NCBI GenBank assembly: GCA_030596185.1
Contig: JAUVKP010000014.1
Location: 1-9,572 of the forward strand
Length of the DNA stretch: 9,572 nucleotides
From: Fidelibacterota bacterium
GTDB lineage: Bacteria; Fidelibacterota; Fidelibacteria; Fidelibacterales; Fidelibacteraceae
Reading direction: 5' to 3'
The notes below the pieces were generated by a model. The model was not told where the DNA came from, made no database searches, and worked only from the letters and a program-made list of their open reading frames with translations. This document shows, piece after piece, positions 7,912-9,572 of the stretch; positions within the stretch are counted from its first letter, which is position 1, and every line of letters begins with the position of its first letter. A program made the translations under genes and the position numbers.

Positions 7912-7941
7912 TGTAGAGACGCAAGATCTTGCGTCTCTACA
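7912..7941. repeat. Perfect 30-bp palindrome between convergent genes
   Basis: The two 15-nt arms, each with the GTAGAGACGC core, match fully with no spacer around a central AGATCT. It fills most of the 43-nt gap between the stops of the long GHL10 gene and fur, so it could end transcription from both sides. No clear T-run follows directly on either strand (the nearest on the plus strand is TTTTT at 7951-7955). From memory, palindromes with GTAGAGACGC arms occur as multicopy repeats in cyanobacterial and Bacteroidota genomes, so this may be an inserted REP-like element. Confidence 0.75.
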
Positions 7942-7943
7942 TC

Positions 7944-8375
7944 TCATTTGTTTTTACAATCCTCACATACTCCAAATATTTTCATGATATGCCGTTTTGG
8001 TGTAAACCCATGTGATTCGCAAATTAAATCTTGAAGGGTTTCAAGATCTTTGTCATGGAATTCAAAGATCTTGCCACAAGACTCACAGATCATATGATCG
8101 TGATGTTCTTTTTGAACTTCGTAGATCTTTTCATCGTTAATACTTCTGATATACCTGATCAAGCCGGCATCTTCGATGGTTTTGATACTGCGGTAGACCG
8201 TTGCTCTGGATATTCTTTTTTTAGCACAGCTCATTTTCTCGATCATATCATCGATCTTGAAATGCGCTTTTTGATTTAAGACAGCGTCAAGAATATGCAA
8301 GCGCTCAGGGGTGATATTTTTACCTTCGGAACGAAGATAAGCTATAAACTGTTCATGTGCAGTTTTCTTTTTCAT
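7944..8375 (-). CDS. fur: Fur-family metal-responsive repressor, probably the iron regulator Fur
   Basis: The product is a dimeric DNA-binding repressor of 143 residues, the usual length of the family. The winged helix lies at about 20-80 with the recognition region RISRATVYRSIKTI (54-67). The HHDH motif (91-94) supplies metal ligands, and C97/C100 with C137/C140 form the structural four-cysteine zinc site. At the position of Bacillus PerR D85 there is a glutamate (E86 in KIYEV), which favours Fur over a peroxide sensor. Zur cannot be excluded from sequence alone, but the neighbouring feoB supports iron. The feoB stop lies 9 nt upstream, and the only Shine-Dalgarno-like bases (GAGA) overlap that stop, so translation is probably coupled. 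As a downstream partner of feoB it would be expected to control its own operon, but no promoter or operator is inside the window. Confidence 0.88.
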   Translation of the reverse strand: MKKKTAHEQFIAYLRSEGKNITPERLHILDAVLNQKAHFKIDDMIEKMSCAKKRISRATVYRSIKTIEDAGLIRYIRSINDEKIYEVQKEHHDHMICESCGKIFEFHDKDLETLQDLICESHGFTPKRHIMKIFGVCEDCKNK

Positions 8376-8384
8376 AAATCGTCT

Positions 8385-9572
8385 CTATGAAGCAAATAAA
8401 TTCATTAATTGATAGACTGAAAAGGATACAATCCAAGCGACGGAAAGGGTATAGGCGACAAATATCACGGTCCATAATTTTGATTTGCTTTCCTTAAGGA
8501 AAATGACCACAGCTGCAATGCAGGGAATATACAGGAGTACAAAGATCATAAAAGAGATACCCACCGCCTGATTATATTCCGGATCTTCTCTTAAGGATTC
8601 AGCAAGCGTTTTTGTCCCACTTTCGGTATCACCAATTGCATAAATCGTACCCATAGTCGATACTACGATCTCCTTAGCGGCCAAACCATTCACAAGTGCT
8701 ATATTGAGTCGCCAATCAAAACCAAGGGGCTTAGAAATGGGCTCAAGAAATTTTCCTATACGTCCGGCAATACTGAAAGATAATTGTTCTGCTTTTTCTA
8801 AGCGATCAAGATGTTCCGTGTCAGCTTGCTCTTGCAGACGGAGCATTTTATATTTTTGATGCACTTCATCATTCTTAGGATAAGAACCGGCAAACCAGAT
8901 AATAATACTGGCAAGCAGGATAACTGTCCCGGCTTTTTTTATATACATCCATGCGCGCATCCATGTTTGCTGTAACATGCTATGAGTCGAAGGCATACGA
9001 TAGGGCGGAAGCTCCATGACAAAAGGTTCCGAGTCATCTTTAAATACAGTTGATTTTAAAAGTTTTGCAGAAATAAGTGCAATAAAGATACCAAAGAGAT
9101 AAACTCCAAAGAGCACATTACCTGCTGTTTTTGGAGCAAAAAATGCAGAGATAATCACAGTATACAGGGGAAGTTTGGCACCACAACTAAAAAAAGGTAT
9201 AACCATCATGGTGGTGATACGGTCTCCGCGGTTTCGCAGGGTTCTTACAGCCATCATAGCGGGAACAGAACATCCAAAACCTGTGATCATAGGAATAAAT
9301 GATTTACCATGAAGGCCAATACGGTGCATAAGCTTATCAATGACAAATGCAACTCGAGCCATATATCCGGTGGCCTCAAGCACGGAAATACATAGAAAGA
9401 GTATGAGGATGTTAGGTAAAAAGACCAGTACACCTCCGACACCTGCGATTACGCCGTCAAGCAAAATGAACTTTGCCATTGATGCGGGAATAATTCCGTC
9501 CAGAAAATTTGTGAATAGCTGAAAAAGTTGATCGATCCACTGCATGGGGTATTCGCCAAGCCTAAAGGTCAA
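8385..9572 (-). CDS. feoB: Ferrous iron transporter FeoB, C-terminal part (partial at right edge)
   Basis: This is the inner-membrane Fe2+ permease, represented here by its last 394-395 residues. The open frame continues past the window end, so the N-terminal GTPase domain and first membrane segments lie outside. FeoB is usually about 650-800 residues. Counting from the edge, GFGCSVPAMMAVRTL (98-112) and PFFSCGAKLPLY (126-137) are the conserved gate-region motifs with their cysteines. PFVMELPPYRMP (183-194) is the usual linker. VNGLAAKEIVVSTMGTIY (294-311) marks the second gate region. At least seven hydrophobic segments are visible. A charged stretch rich in Glu, Gln and Lys (235-265) lies in the usual extra loop. 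No frameshift is seen. The fur start is 9 nt downstream, so the two form an iron-uptake and regulation unit. A possible feoA or FeoA domain would be off the window. Confidence 0.93.
   Translation of the reverse strand: MTFRLGEYPMQWIDQLFQLFTNFLDGIIPASMAKFILLDGVIAGVGGVLVFLPNILILFLCISVLEATGYMARVAFVIDKLMHRIGLHGKSFIPMITGFGCSVPAMMAVRTLRNRGDRITTMMVIPFFSCGAKLPLYTVIISAFFAPKTAGNVLFGVYLFGIFIALISAKLLKSTVFKDDSEPFVMELPPYRMPSTHSMLQQTWMRAWMYIKKAGTVILLASIIIWFAGSYPKNDEVHQKYKMLRLQEQADTEHLDRLEKAEQLSFSIAGRIGKFLEPISKPLGFDWRLNIALVNGLAAKEIVVSTMGTIYAIGDTESGTKTLAESLREDPEYNQAVGISFMIFVLLYIPCIAAVVIFLKESKSKLWTVIFVAYTLSVAWIVSFSVYQLMNLFAS

Noticed and set aside
8042..8073. 11-bp perfect inverted repeat (CAAGATCTTTG / CAAAGATCTTG, 10-nt spacer) inside fur
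   Set aside because: It lies wholly in the coding region and is explained by codons for KIFEF and KDLETL. Without conservation data it is likely chance, although it shares AAGATCTT with the nearby palindrome.

Overview
The window is about 9.6 kb of AT-leaning bacterial DNA. The organism appears to be a Gram-negative with type IX-style secretion. The evidence is the end of the 1083-residue protein, an NNYPNPFNP motif followed by an Ig-like tail ending in a basic Lys-rich stretch. Tails of this kind are typical of Cloacimonadota, Calditrichota, Ignavibacteria, Marinimicrobia and Bacteroidota. My best guess is Cloacimonadota or a close neighbour, by inference only.

Layout. Positions 2-250 hold the 3' end of an unrecognised gene that enters from the left edge. 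Positions 251-459 are intergenic and carry a perfect 34-bp palindrome, four tandem 7-bp repeats and a possible promoter. A tightly packed rightward operon follows at 460-7900, with gaps of 14 to 22 nt and a good Shine-Dalgarno before each gene: a sodium:solute symporter, a HemG-like flavodoxin-fold protein, and two tandem secreted glycosidase-like proteins of the GHL10/DUF187 (YngK/DigH) family. A perfect 30-bp palindrome fills the 43-nt gap to the leftward genes. These are a four-cysteine Fur-family regulator and, 9 nt upstream of it, the C-terminal part of the ferrous-iron permease FeoB, which runs off the right edge.

How the genes may work together. The two GHL10 proteins share the whole catalytic domain and two following beta-sandwich modules. 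The short one stops there. The long one continues with a third beta-sandwich module, a roughly 310-residue propeller-like domain and a secretion/sorting tail. This suggests one freely exported copy and one surface-anchored or type IX-secreted copy acting on the same glycan, with the symporter possibly importing the product. Peptidoglycan-derived sugars are one candidate, by analogy with E. coli DigH. The role of the flavodoxin is not evident. On the other strand, feoB and fur form an iron-uptake and regulation pair.

The most interesting items are the unequal tandem GHL10 duplication with its extra domains, the odd flavodoxin inside that operon, and the two loop-less perfect palindromes, which look more like interspersed repeats than ordinary terminators.
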